Of a stretch of DNA of 47,041 nt, positions 1 through 9,569 are shown one piece after another; positions within the stretch are counted from its first letter, which is position 1; every line of letters starts with the position of its first letter. The stretch comes from Cylindrodendrum hubeiense. Taxonomy: Eukaryota > Ascomycota > Sordariomycetes > Hypocreales > Nectriaceae. The stretch spans positions 1 through 47,041 of the forward strand of contig JAANBB010000325.1 of the NCBI GenBank assembly GCA_014621425.1, written 5' to 3'. Below the pieces are notes generated by a model. The model was not told the origin of the DNA. It did no database searches and worked only from the letters and a program-made list of their open reading frames with translations. Made by a program: the position numbers and the translations under genes.

Positions 1-2
1 CC

Positions 3-608
3 GCCCTCCCCAAGAGCTTCGCCGAGACGCTCGCCATCAACGCACCGCCCGCCGTCCCCCCTCCCCCGGCCGAGCCCTGGCCGGCGGCGCAGCCCGACGC
101 CTACCCGATGCTGTACCTCGCCGACGCTGACTTCGAGACGCTGGACTCGACGCCGATGAAGGTGCCGGACAACGCCCGCATCGAGGACGCCGACGCCCCG
201 GAGCCGTCCATCATCGACCGCGAGGCCTTCGAATCCGCCATGGACGCCACCTTCCAGAAGTTCGCCGATCGACTGGCCCAGAACCCGGACCAGGCCATCC
301 GCTACGAGTTCGCCGGCGTGCCGCTGCTGTACTCCAAGAAGGACAGCGTCGGCAACGTCATCAACAAGGGCTCCATTCCCCGGTGCGGCGCCTGCGGTGC
401 GCGGAGAGTATTTGAGGTTCAGCTGATGCCCAACGCCATTGCGGAGCTAGAGGCAGATGACTTGAGCCTCGATGGCATGGAGTGGGGGACCATTATCGTG
501 GGAGTGTGTGAGAAGGATTGCTCGCCGCGGGGGACGGAGCTGGGCCAGGTGGGATATCTTGAGGAGTGGGCTGGTGTGCAGTGGGAGGAGTTGACCAAGA
601 GGAAATAG
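3..608 (+). CDS. Tsr4/PDCD2-like protein, C-terminal part (5' partial)
   Basis: The reading frame is open from the first bases of the window, so the start and N-terminal half lie upstream. The visible 201 residues begin with a Pro/Ala-rich stretch (PKSFAETLAINAPP) and end with a typical PDCD2 C-terminal domain: a run containing IPRCGACGARRVFEVQLMPN, then DGMEWGTIIVGVC and GQVGYLEEWAGVQWEE. The CxxC of CGACG and the later cysteines (VCEKDC) fit the zinc-binding character of the family. In yeast, Tsr4 is a cytoplasmic chaperone-like factor that binds nascent Rps2 (uS5) and is needed for 20S pre-rRNA processing; animal PDCD2 does the same job. The function is inferred from this domain. The gene is convergent with the eIF3k gene about 300 bp away, and the spacer shows only 3' UTR-like sequence. 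Confidence 0.8.
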   Translation, partial: ALPKSFAETLAINAPPAVPPPPAEPWPAAQPDAYPMLYLADADFETLDSTPMKVPDNARIEDADAPEPSIIDREAFESAMDATFQKFADRLAQNPDQAIRYEFAGVPLLYSKKDSVGNVINKGSIPRCGACGARRVFEVQLMPNAIAELEADDLSLDGMEWGTIIVGVCEKDCSPRGTELGQVGYLEEWAGVQWEELTKRK

Positions 609-903
609 ACAAGGCTGGCTTTCATAGATAGACGTGATGGGTACATGGCGGAAGGAAAAGCAATGCATATTATACAATGATCACGTTTGGCACCTGGGAA
701 CTTCAAGCATGGGTAATCCCACAAGTCGCAAAGGTCTAGTATACGGTTCTAGATGCTTTGGATTGTTCTTCAATGACATATCCTATTAAACGCCTGGATT
801 TTATACCCCTTCCATGCTATGCTAGCCATTCCCTTCCTCATCATGATCGTCATGACATGTCCCAATGATGGGAAGTAAAACCCCTTGATTCTTTGTGAAT
901 CTT

Positions 904-1801
904 CTACACTGTCTCCTCCCAAGCACGTCGCAGCACCCTCGAGAACTGCTCAACGTTCACATCCTCCCGGATCTCGGACTTCTTGGCCTCGTTCTCGGGG
1001 TTGGCGGGCACCTTGACGCTGCCTTCACCGTCGACAGTCCAGCCACAGACCTCGGTGACGAATTTCTTGGTAGCATCCTCGTTCAGGCCAAGCCATGACT
1101 CGAGGTGAGTAAGCTGGAGCTCACGGAAGGACTGCGACACCAGCAGGGCGATGCGGTGGCGGACCACGTCCTCGAAGCCGACAATATCGGCAATAAGGTC
1201 GGCGCACAGGTCATCGCCGTCAATGTCGGCCCAGAAGCCGGCATATTGGGCACCCTCGAGCTGGCCGTTGAGGGCGCGGAGCTTGCCGACGGCCTCGTGG
1301 AGCTCGCCATTTGAGGCGGCTGAGGGGTTGATGAGATGGAGAGCTAGGGAGAACTGCGAGGAGGGGAACTCGGCCATGGCCTTGACCAGGATGTTGGTCA
1401 CGACCTCATCCTTGATACGGTCAGGGTTGAGCTGGTAACTGGGAGCGGGAGATTTTGGTCAGCCTCGATCCGCGATAGGTAGGTGGGATGTGAAAATGGA
1501 GAAGATGATGGGCATTTCAGAGTCTAATTAATAAGAATCCCATTGAGGCATTGCCTCGTCAATAGAAAAAGTTGACAGTTTTTTCATCATTTAAGCCCGG
1601 GGAAGAGGGGTGGATTCGCGAGGGGGGAGGTACTCACAGCTTCAACAGAGTGCGGTTGGCATTGCAGTCGGTGTACTTCTGCTCGCACTGCTCCTGGAGA
1701 TAGGCCTCTAGGGGGCTGACAGCCTCGGGGTTGTACCTCTCAAGGCCGTTGATGATGGCAGTGATGCCCTCTGGCCTCTCCGGCGGGTCTTCGCCGTTCA
1801 T
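904..1801 (-). CDS. Eukaryotic translation initiation factor 3 subunit K (eIF3k)
   Basis: Two exons, 1638-1801 and 904-1438, join across a 199-bp intron (donor GTGAGTA, acceptor CTCCCAG) and give 232 residues, the usual size for eIF3k. The N-terminus reads MNGEDPPERPEGITAIINGL and continues with PLEAYLQEQCEQKYTD, followed by the helical PCI-type segment with QFSLALHLINPS, YAGFWADI and FEDVVRHRIALLVSQSF. The C-terminal part carries LNEDATKKFVTEVCGW, typical of the CSN8/PSMD8/eIF3K family. The protein is a non-core subunit of the eIF3 complex, which supports 43S pre-initiation complex assembly in the cytoplasm. It is transcribed divergently from the DNA ligase gene, with a 385-bp shared promoter region. 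Confidence 0.92.
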
Positions 1802-2186
1802 GATGTCGAAAGGGAGAGGAGTTGACGGATGGGAGATGGAGGGAAGAGGTTGGCGATGGTGGGGCAGAAAAGATTTCTACTGATTGTGTGAGCGTGTCGC
1901 TTGTGCGTCCCAAACAGGCTTAGCGTAAATGCGAGGGGTTGGTGATTTGCGATTTCTAGCGACTTTCCTCGTTGTGGGCGTCACGTGCACCCGCGTCTGC
2001 CTTCGTCATCAAGCATCCCTAGGTCGCGTCGACGGTTAGGTTGCGAGTGGCGACATGGTCAAAATGTGATGATGGCGCCTTGTTCCTTTTGTTTTCACGA
2101 GGATACTGAATCCTTTACACTCGATTGAGACCGGGTTTGCCTCAGACGAATGAAGTCGGATCATTGAAGCACCTCCCGCCGTGACA
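1802..2186. promoter_or_regulatory. Divergent promoter region, eIF3k / DNA ligase I
   Basis: This 385-bp spacer separates two head-to-head start codons and must hold both promoters. No TATA box or other motif stands out. The GTG at 2181 is in frame with the ligase but only two codons upstream of its first ATG at 2187, so the ATG is taken as the start. Confidence 0.5.
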
Positions 2187-4914
2187 ATGCCCAGCCCCTC
2201 CAAGAAGCGGAAGCTGAACAGCAATGGCAGCAAGCCGTCTGCTCCGGCTCCGAGGGGACTGGAGTATTTCTTCTCAAAGCAGAGGCAAAACGCTTCTGAA
2301 CCTGCCAAGCAGTCGGACACGGCATCGTCTAGTAACGCCACAGCTGAGATGACAGACGAAGAGCTGGCCCGTAAGCTGCAGGCAGAGTGGGATCAGGAGG
2401 CTGCGAATGAGAGGCAAGCAGCTCAATCAAATAGCCAGCCTGCTCCCAGCGAACCGATTGAATCAAATTCGGCCAAAGAAACTCCTGATCCCGAGCCCAG
2501 CCAGACACTTGTGCTTCCAACGTCCCTCGCCAAACCCAGCCCAACCAAGGACAAGTCCAAGGCAACTCTCAGCCTTCAATCAGCTGGCATGTCCGAGGAC
2601 ACAACCTCAACATCGATACCACTGGATGAATCGCCTCTCACTTTTCAGCCATCGCAGTACTTGTCCTCGTTATACGACCACTGGGCGTCGGAGGGCGGAG
2701 ACGCTTCGTATGCCCTCCTCACCAGGTGCTTTGTATTGGTCAGTGGAACTACAAGTCGTATTAAGATTGTGGACACCCTGGTGAATTGCTTGCGGATCTT
2801 GATTGAGGGTGACCCGTCGAGTTTGCTCCCTGCTGTAGGTATTGTGCTGCCTCCTTGTGAACATTTCTCATTCTCTTAGGTCTGGCTGGCGACGAACTCG
2901 ATATCACCGCCTTATGTATCCATGGAACTGGGGTTGGGTGCATCTGCCATCTCGAAAGCTCTGAAAAATGTGTGTGGCCTTGACAATCGGTCGCTGAAAG
3001 CTATTTACGACAAGCATGGCGACGCTGGAGATGTGGCATTCGAGGCAAAGAAAAAGCAGAGCTTTACCCTAAGAAAACCAAAGCCATTGACCATCAAGGG
3101 AGTATATCAGTCACTAGTGAAAATTGCCAAGAGCCAGGGACAAGGTAGCGCAGAGATCAAACAGAGGCTTGTAGACCGACTCCTACAGGACGCCCGTGGT
3201 GGGGAAGAAAGTCGGTTCGTTGTGCGAACTCTGTGTCAGCATGTAAGGCATACTCGGATAGACCTGAATTTACCCTTTGCTAATACCACCCTAGCTTCGC
3301 ATTGGAGCTGTAAAAACAACCATGCTGATTGCCTTGTCAAGAGCCTTTCTTCTGTCACGGCCACCAGGCACGGACTTTCCCCTAAGATCCACTTCTGAAT
3401 TGTCCAAGTTGAAGAAGGAAGAATTAGCTGAGATCTGGGCCAGAGGTGAGGAGATCGTGAAGGGATGCTTCGCTAAGCAGCCAAACTATAGCGACCTGGT
3501 TCCTGTGCTTCTCGAAATCGGAATCTCGGATGAATTGTTGATTCGATGCGGGATTACCCTCCATATACCTCTTCGTCCTATGCTTGGAAGCATTACGCGG
3601 GACTTGTCTGAGATGCTCACCAAGCTTCAGGGGAGAGATTTTGCTTGCGAGTACAAGTATGATGGACAAAGAGCCCAAGTACACTGCGACGAGCAGGGCA
3701 AGGTCTCCATCTTCTCTAGGCACCTAGAGCTCATGACTGATAAATATCCGGATCTTGTTGAACTTATACCAAAGATCAGGGGAGAAGGGGTTGGCAGCTT
3801 TATTATGGAAGGCGAGGTGGTCGCTGTTGATCAAGCTACCGGGGAACTGAAGAACTTCCAAACATTGACCAACCGTGCCAGGAAGGATGTCGATATTGGT
3901 AGCATCACGATCAACGTCTGCCTCTTCTCATTCGATCTCATGTATCTGAATGGACAACCGCTTCTTGATCGCCCATTCCGCGAGCGACGAGAGTTACTAC
4001 GATCTCTCTTTACGGAGATTCCCAATCACTTCACATGGGTGAAGAGCCTCGATGCCACCTCGGCAGACTCCGAGACTGTGTTGGAGTTCTTCAAATCTGC
4101 CACCGAGGGCAAATGCGAAGGCATTATGGTCAAAATTTTGGACAATCTGACAACCTTACCATTGCTTGATGGTTCAGAGGAGCAGCCACCCGAAGAAAGC
4201 GAGAAGATATCTCTGCCCAAGTCCAAAACAAAAGGGAAGGGAAAAGCTAAGTCAGTGATTGAGGAAGACGGGGGTGAAAAGAAGACCAAGTCGCGACGGA
4301 AGCCCCTGCTTGCAACATATGAGCCTGACAAGCGACTTGATTCCTGGCTTAAAGTCAAGAAGGACTACAGCTCTAGCTTCGACACACTCGACCTAATACC
4401 AATAGCGGCCTGGCATGGCTCAGGCCGCAAGTCGAAGTGGTGGTCACCTATTCTTTTGGCAGTTCGGAACGAAGAGACGGGATCGCTCGAGGCCGTGTGC
4501 AAATGCATATCTGGGTTCACGGACACCTTTTACAAAGCTAACAAGGAGTTTTATGACGACGGAAAAGAGAGCGACGAGCCAAATAACACACGATCACAAA
4601 AACCGAGCTTCGTGGAATACTCAGGCCCTACACCGGATGTATGGTTTGAGCCCCAAGAGGTGTGGGAGATGGCGTTTGCGGACATTACTTTGAGTCCGAC
4701 GTATACCGCCGCGATTGGACTGGTCAGCGATGAAAGGGGGCTGAGCATGAGATTCCCGAGGTTCCTAAAGAAGAGAGAAGACAAAGGCATAGATGAAGCG
4801 AGCACAAGTGATTTCTTGGCTGGTCTCTGGAGGAAGCAGGGGGCTACAGCTGCTGTATCGACACAGGCCGGACAGGGCGAAGCAGGGGAACAGGACGTAG
4901 AAGAGGAAGAATAA
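2187..4914 (+). CDS. ATP-dependent DNA ligase I (Cdc9/Lig1 family)
   Basis: Exons 2187-2834, 2880-3242 and 3295-4914 join across introns of 45 and 52 bp and give 876 residues. The N-terminal ~150 residues are disordered, with a basic nuclear-signal-like KKRKL and a PCNA-binding-like PRGLEYFF (residues 22-29). An alpha-helical DNA-binding domain follows. The adenylation domain has motif I, EYKYDGQRAQVH, with the AMP-accepting lysine near residue 458. Other nucleotidyltransferase motifs are GEVVAVD, FDLMYLNG, EGIMVK and WLKVKKDY, and the OB-fold ends with the conserved SMRFPRFLKKREDKGI. A ~60-residue Lys-rich insert lies between EGIMVK and the last motif. The enzyme seals Okazaki-fragment nicks and completes excision repair in the nucleus, and yeast Cdc9 also serves mitochondria. 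The 3' end converges on the next gene with an 89-bp gap. Confidence 0.95.
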
Positions 4915-5003
4915 TCAACAGTGTCCATCATAGGACTTTGACGGTTCAAAGTAAACCATGGCGCCAGACTCCCCCAATGCATGTTACATGATAATACAAT
5001 GGC

Positions 5004-5269
5004 TCATTTTCCCGCGTTGAGCTTCTGGGCGATCAGACTGAAGACGGCAACCGATCCCATAAAGAGTACAGCATTGTAGAACTGCGTCGCATTAGCATGA
5101 TGGCGAGAAACGCTCAGTGGCCATGCATACCGCTCTCCGAGATATCTCTCGCTCCTCGTCATCTGTGCGGGCCTCAATGAAGAGGCGCCGGAGGTTTGGT
5201 AAGCTTGCCTAAGCTTGCCGTCAGTTGCCATGGAACGAGGGCGATGCATGAAGAACAGGTACTTACCAT
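5004..5269 (-). CDS. Small tail-anchored membrane protein, 52 residues, family not recognised
   Basis: Three pieces join: the bare ATG at 5267-5269, exon 5131-5208 and exon 5004-5081. The introns are 58 bp (GTAAGT...CTTAG) and 49 bp (GTATGC...GCTAATGCGACGCAG, with a good branch site). The product starts MASLPNLRRLFIEARTDDEE, has a charged mid-section and then one hydrophobic segment (FYNAVLFMGSVAVFSLIA, residues 28-45) ending in QKLNAGK. An in-frame TGA lies two codons before the ATG, which fixes the start. The layout (short charged head, single C-terminal helix, basic tail) resembles small mitochondrial outer-membrane or ER tail-anchored subunits such as Tom5, but I see no sequence identity that would prove this. 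A longer unspliced frame over the same DNA (up to 5588) reads through both introns and is not the gene. The model is supported by phase and splice signals only. Confidence 0.6.
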
Positions 5270-5927
5270 TTTGGGTCAAGTCAAAGTCGCAGATTTGAGA
5301 CTTGACAGCCCAGTACGCCCCGTTGATCGACCTAATGGCTTCCGGGTCAAAATTATCCACACATCCAGTTGAGATCTTGTCCTGCAAGCGAGTGGCGAGA
5401 AGCAAGGAGCTCTGATGCCCTGTTGATGCTGGTTGATGATGGAGCTGTGTAACTGGACCCAGTACTGGGTGACTAAGCTGAGGAATATGGAGACCCGGCC
5501 AGAAAATTGTTAGCGATTGAAGCCACGCTGTACTGCAGCGGCAATCAGGCGGAAATTTAAGGTTAGGGGCAGCCTGGGCGCCCGTCACGACGCTGAGTCG
5601 CCCAGTACGGAGTAGTGGTGGCCTAGAGCCTCCGGACCTACTATCCTCGTGGCCTTGGCATCTTCAGCGCCGCTGCGTCTGTCTCTCTCCTTTCTACACC
5701 ACGTCCTTCGCCACAACGCAGCTCACCAACGACGCATTCCCGGACTCTGCTTCTCTGTTGGCGGATGTGGGCTCTTGCGCTTGAGACACTCTACGTGTGC
5801 ACCATCTAGCGACAACCCGCCGAGACCGCCGTCACCGCTCCGTTCAGCTCCCCCTCCAGCTTCCCCCTCCAGCTTGCTCCCGCAACAACTTCCACGTGCC
5901 CCTCCAACGTCCCGTCAACCCTCGACC
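5270..5927. promoter_or_regulatory. Divergent promoter region, tail-anchored protein / AP-1 beta
   Basis: The 658-bp spacer lies between head-to-head genes. The AP-1 side (about 5650-5925) is strongly pyrimidine-rich with CTCC/CCTCCAGC runs, as is common in leaders of highly expressed fungal genes. It is open in the AP-1 frame but contains no ATG before 5928. Confidence 0.45.
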
Positions 5928-8392
5928 ATGGCGGTAAATCGCATTCGCGGCGCCTTTGCCGTGCCTCGCAAGGGCGAGACCTTTGAACTGCGCGCCGGCC
6001 TCGTTTCCCAGTATGCGTACGAGCGCAAGGAGTCGATCCAGAAGACCATCATGGCCATGACGTTGGGCAAGGATGTGTCAGCTCTGTTCCCCGACGTCCT
6101 CAAGAACATTGCCACGTCCGACCTCGACCAGAAGAAGCTTGTTTATCTCTATCTGATGTATGTGAACCTGCCAGTCTCCTACGCTGCTTGGCTCTTGGTC
6201 AGCTGCATCACCGCACCAGCCATTCGCTGCAAGGACGAAGACACCGTAACTGACCCAGTCCCCTAGGAACTACGCCAAGTCTCACCCCGACCTGTGTATT
6301 CTCGCCGTCAATACCTTCGTCCAAGACTCAGAAGACCCAAACCCGCTGATAAGAGCGTTGGCGATCCGAACCATGGGCTGCATTAGGGTGGACAAGATGG
6401 TTGATTACATGGAGGAACCCCTGAGGAAGACATTACGAGACGAGTCGCCATATGTTCGCAAGACCGCCGCCATCTGTGTCGCCAAACTTTTCGATCTCAA
6501 CCCCTCCATGTGCATAGAGAACGGCTTCCTCGAGATGCTGCAGGAGCTGATTGGTGACCCCAATCCTATGGTCGTCGCAAACTCGGTGCAGGCGCTTTCT
6601 GAGATTACCGAGACGGCACCCGAGACGAAGGCCCTCATCATCACACCCATGACGCTGAAGAAGCTGCTCATGGCCCTGAACGAGTGTACCGAGTGGGGTC
6701 GAGTTACCATTCTGACGACTCTGGCCAACTACCAGACCCATGACTTGAAGGAGTCGGAGCACATCTGCGAGCGAGTGGCGCCTCAGTTCCAGCACGTCAA
6801 CCCTAGTGTCGTCCTTGCCGCCGTCAAGGTCGTCTTTATCCATATGCAGGCTGTCAACCCCGACTTGGTGAGGTCATACCTCAAGAAGATGGCCCCTCCG
6901 CTAGGTACGTTCACCAGAATCATGCTGCCTGACCGCCCATAACTAACCCCTCGTAGTTACTCTGGTAGCATCGCAACCCGAGGTCCAATACGTCGCCCTG
7001 CGAAACATTGATCTCCTTCTCCAAGCCAAGCCCGATATTCTTAGCAAGGAGATGCGAGTCTTCTTCTGCAAATACACCGACCCTCCATATGTCAAGCTTC
7101 AGAAGCTTGAGATTATGGTGAGAATAGCAAACGAGAACAACTACGAGCAGCTCCTCGCCGAATTGAAGGAATACGCCCTGGAGGTGGACATGGATTTCGT
7201 CAAGAGAGCTGTCAAGGCTATTGGTCAGGTTGCCATTAAGATTGAGAGTGCCAGCGAGAAGTGCGTCCGAGCCCTTGAAGATCTGATCTCGACCAAGGTC
7301 AACTACGTTGTCCAGGAAGTCATTGTCGTTATCAAGGATATTCTACGGAAATACCCAGGTTATGAGGGAGTGATCCCTACTCTCTGCCAGTACATTGATG
7401 AGCTAGACGAGCCCACCGCCCGTGGATCGCTTATCTGGATTGTTGGAGAGTACGCCGAGAAGATCGATAACGCCGACGAGATTTTGGAAAGCTTCGTGGA
7501 GAGTTTCATGGAGGAGTTTACTCAGGTTGGTTTCATCTTGGATGTTGCAAGGTCTTATGCTGACTCAAAACTAGACCCAATTGCAAATATTGACGGCCGT
7601 GGTAAAGCTGTTCCTGAAGAAGCCAGGAAGCAGCCAGGCCCTTGTACAGAAGGTACTCCAAGCGGCCACGTCGGAGAACGACAACCCAGATATCCGGGAC
7701 AGAGCGTATGTTTACTGGCGTCTGCTGTCTACGGACCCAGAGGTTGCCAAGGTATGATAACCTAAGCGATTTCCAGAGCCCAACCGCTAATTCAATTGTA
7801 GAGCATCATTCTGTCTCAGAAGCCTACCATCTCCACCACCATGACCAGCCTACCCCCTGCACTACTTGAGCAGCTTCTTACCGAGCTCTCGACTCTTGCC
7901 TCGGTCTATCACAAGCCCCCGGAGTCGTTCGTTGGAAAGGGACGTTTTGGTGCCGACGAGATCCAGCGTGCTGCCATCCAGGAGCAACGGCAAGATGCCG
8001 AGGAGAACCCTATCGCCGCATCTGTGGGCGCCACCAATGGATCTGGCGACGCATCGCAGAACAACATTGAGAACCTTCTCGACATCGACTTTGACGGCGC
8101 CGCACCGGCATCTCACGAGCAGAACAGCGCCTCCGCGACGCCTGACCGTGTGGCTAGCCCCGGTGCTGGTGCTGCCTCGGGTGGCATGGCCGATATGATG
8201 AGCATGTTTGACGCGCCGGTAGCACCGGCTGCTGGTGCTCCGGCTCCGGCTCCGGCTCCTGCCGGCGGCATGAACGATTTGATGAACGGATTCGACGGGA
8301 TGAACTTTGGAGGCTCGTCTAGCCAGCCCCCGCCGGCGGCGATGCAGCTTCAGCAGACCCAGGGCGGACCGGCGCCGCCGCGAGCAGCCTAA
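5928..8392 (+). CDS. AP-1 complex beta-adaptin large subunit, conserved tail lost by apparent frameshift
   Basis: Exons 5928-6157, 6267-6904, 6957-7525, 7575-7751 and 7802-8392 join in phase (introns 109, 52, 49 and 50 bp) to give 734 residues. The protein opens [20 protein letters not shown] and is an Armadillo/HEAT-repeat adaptin trunk for about 590 residues ([81 protein letters not shown]). An Ala/Pro/Gly-rich hinge follows, with a clathrin box LLDID at about residues 630-634. As in other fungal Apl2 proteins there is no folded ear domain. AP-1 recruits clathrin for trans-Golgi/endosome sorting. The frame ends PPRAA-stop, but the next frame immediately continues [16 protein letters not shown], which looks like the true family terminus, so a one-base insertion near 8382 is suspected. 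Confidence 0.93.
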
Positions 8393-8426
8393 GAAAGATA
8401 GCGACGATTTGCTGGGCTTGTTCTAG
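8385..8426 (+). other. Out-of-frame conserved C-terminus of AP-1 beta
   Basis: Read one frame away from the upstream exon, these bases give [13 protein letters not shown] and a TAG. An acidic DLLGLF end is what I expect of filamentous-fungal AP-1 beta subunits. The upstream frame stops at 8390-8392 inside this stretch. No GT donor lies close enough for an intron to explain the switch, and one surplus G in the GC-rich run around 8375-8387 would. It could be a sequencing error or a real mutation. Confidence 0.6.
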
Positions 8427-8805
8427 GTGTGTCGCCAAGGAAGCCCCAGGGGGTTTCTGCTTACACGGAGTACTGAGATGCGCTGGTGGGAAAACATGGT
8501 TGACACATGGCCACTGCGACAGGCGCAAAGAGATGATGACCACCCGACACCCTTTTTTCTGAGTTGAACGCTCGCCAAAATAAAGATCCTCTAATTTCCA
8601 AACCTCAAATGTGCTCTCCCTCGCCATGTGTACCGCGGCATGTCTGTTTGTCTGCCCATTGCCGCTTCTGTACGGATATATCAATTACCCCATCACCTTC
8701 ATACTTGGTCTGTGTGCCCCCTCTGACAATGCACTTTTTTCATTCCGTCTGAGCCTCTCTAGGCATGTGCTGTAGTCGCAACGCCATGTGCTCCCAGTAA
8801 AATAA
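8427..8805. other. Convergent 3' spacer, AP-1 beta / BolA2-like
   Basis: This spacer of about 380 bp holds the 3' UTRs of the two convergent genes. No gene, repeat or structured element was recognised. Confidence 0.4.
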
Positions 8806-9218
8806 TCATCCCATGACCACGTCAGCCGACTCGGATGCCTTCGCCTTGTCCTTTGCCTGGTCACGCTCGTACTCGTCGGGGGTCTGGCACTTTGCGGTCC
8901 AGGCGTGGATGGCGGCGATCTCGTCCTTGAGGGCCGCGTTGACCAGGCGGTGGCGCTTGAGCGAGTTGAGGCCCTGGAACTGGGGCGAGATGATGAGCGA
9001 GGTGAAGGCCTGGCCGCAGCCGCCTGTAGTTTTGAAGTTGTGTTAGCCAGTCTGTTGGTTTCGTGCCGCCGTCTTCGCGGGCGGGCTTCGGGGTTGGGTC
9101 GTATGGCGGGGTGATGGGGACCGGGAAACCTACCAGACATGTCCGTGACGGTGACGTGGACGGCCCCGAGGCGCTGGGTGATGGCCTCGCGCATGCTCTC
9201 GTCGGAGATTTGCGCCAT
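8806..9218 (-). CDS. BolA-like protein of the BOLA2/Fra2 type
   Basis: Exons 9134-9218 and 8806-9023 join across a 110-bp intron (GTAGGT...CTACAG) to give 100 residues: MAQISDESMREAITQRLGAV, then VHVTVTDMSGGCGQAFTSLI, the signature LNSLKRHRLVNAALKDEIAA and IHAWTAKCQTPDEY. The cysteine in GGCG and the histidine of RHRLVN sit where BOLA2/Fra2 proteins ligate the [2Fe-2S] cluster shared with a monothiol glutaredoxin. In yeast, Fra2 with Grx3/4 relays iron sufficiency to the Aft regulators; in filamentous fungi the equivalent partner would be the iron regulators of the SreA/HapX system. A second ATG five codons upstream (9233) is in frame and cannot be excluded. The gene is divergent from the NIF3 gene. 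Confidence 0.88.
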
Positions 9219-9569
9219 GGTTGCAGTGTTCAAGGGCGAGAGCGAGCGAGCGGGTTGAGTGGGTTGGCAGAGAAGAGTTGGATTCCGGAAGGCGTTGGCG
9301 ATGGGATTGATTAGATATCAACCGTGGGGCAATGTCGGCAACTGAAGGTGGGAGGATAGGACAGTGTGGGGAGCGGCGCAATTGACACGGTATGAGCTCA
9401 TGGGTGCTTTTCAACTGCTCCTCACTGCTGGAGGGAGCTTAGCTTTTAGACAGAGCTTCAAACGACGGTCAACTTACAAGTAACCGCTTCATAACAGCTC
9501 CAAAGCCATTGGTCTGCCTCTCATAACGGCGACTCCAGTCCTGAATCTAACTATCGTTTTCTTATTGAC
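9219..9569. promoter_or_regulatory. Divergent promoter region, BolA2-like / NIF3
   Basis: The 351-bp spacer lies between head-to-head start codons, so the promoters of both genes must lie here or in their leaders. No clear TATA box, GATA-factor pair or CCAAT cluster was seen. Confidence 0.4.

Noticed and set aside
5004..5588. A 194-codon minus-strand open frame
   Set aside because: It reads through two introns with good splice and branch sites; only the last 25 codons are in the true frame of the small spliced gene.
9219..9233. Upstream ATG extending the BolA2-like protein by five residues
   Set aside because: Not excluded, but the MAQIS start at 9218 gives the normal family length; kept as an alternative only.
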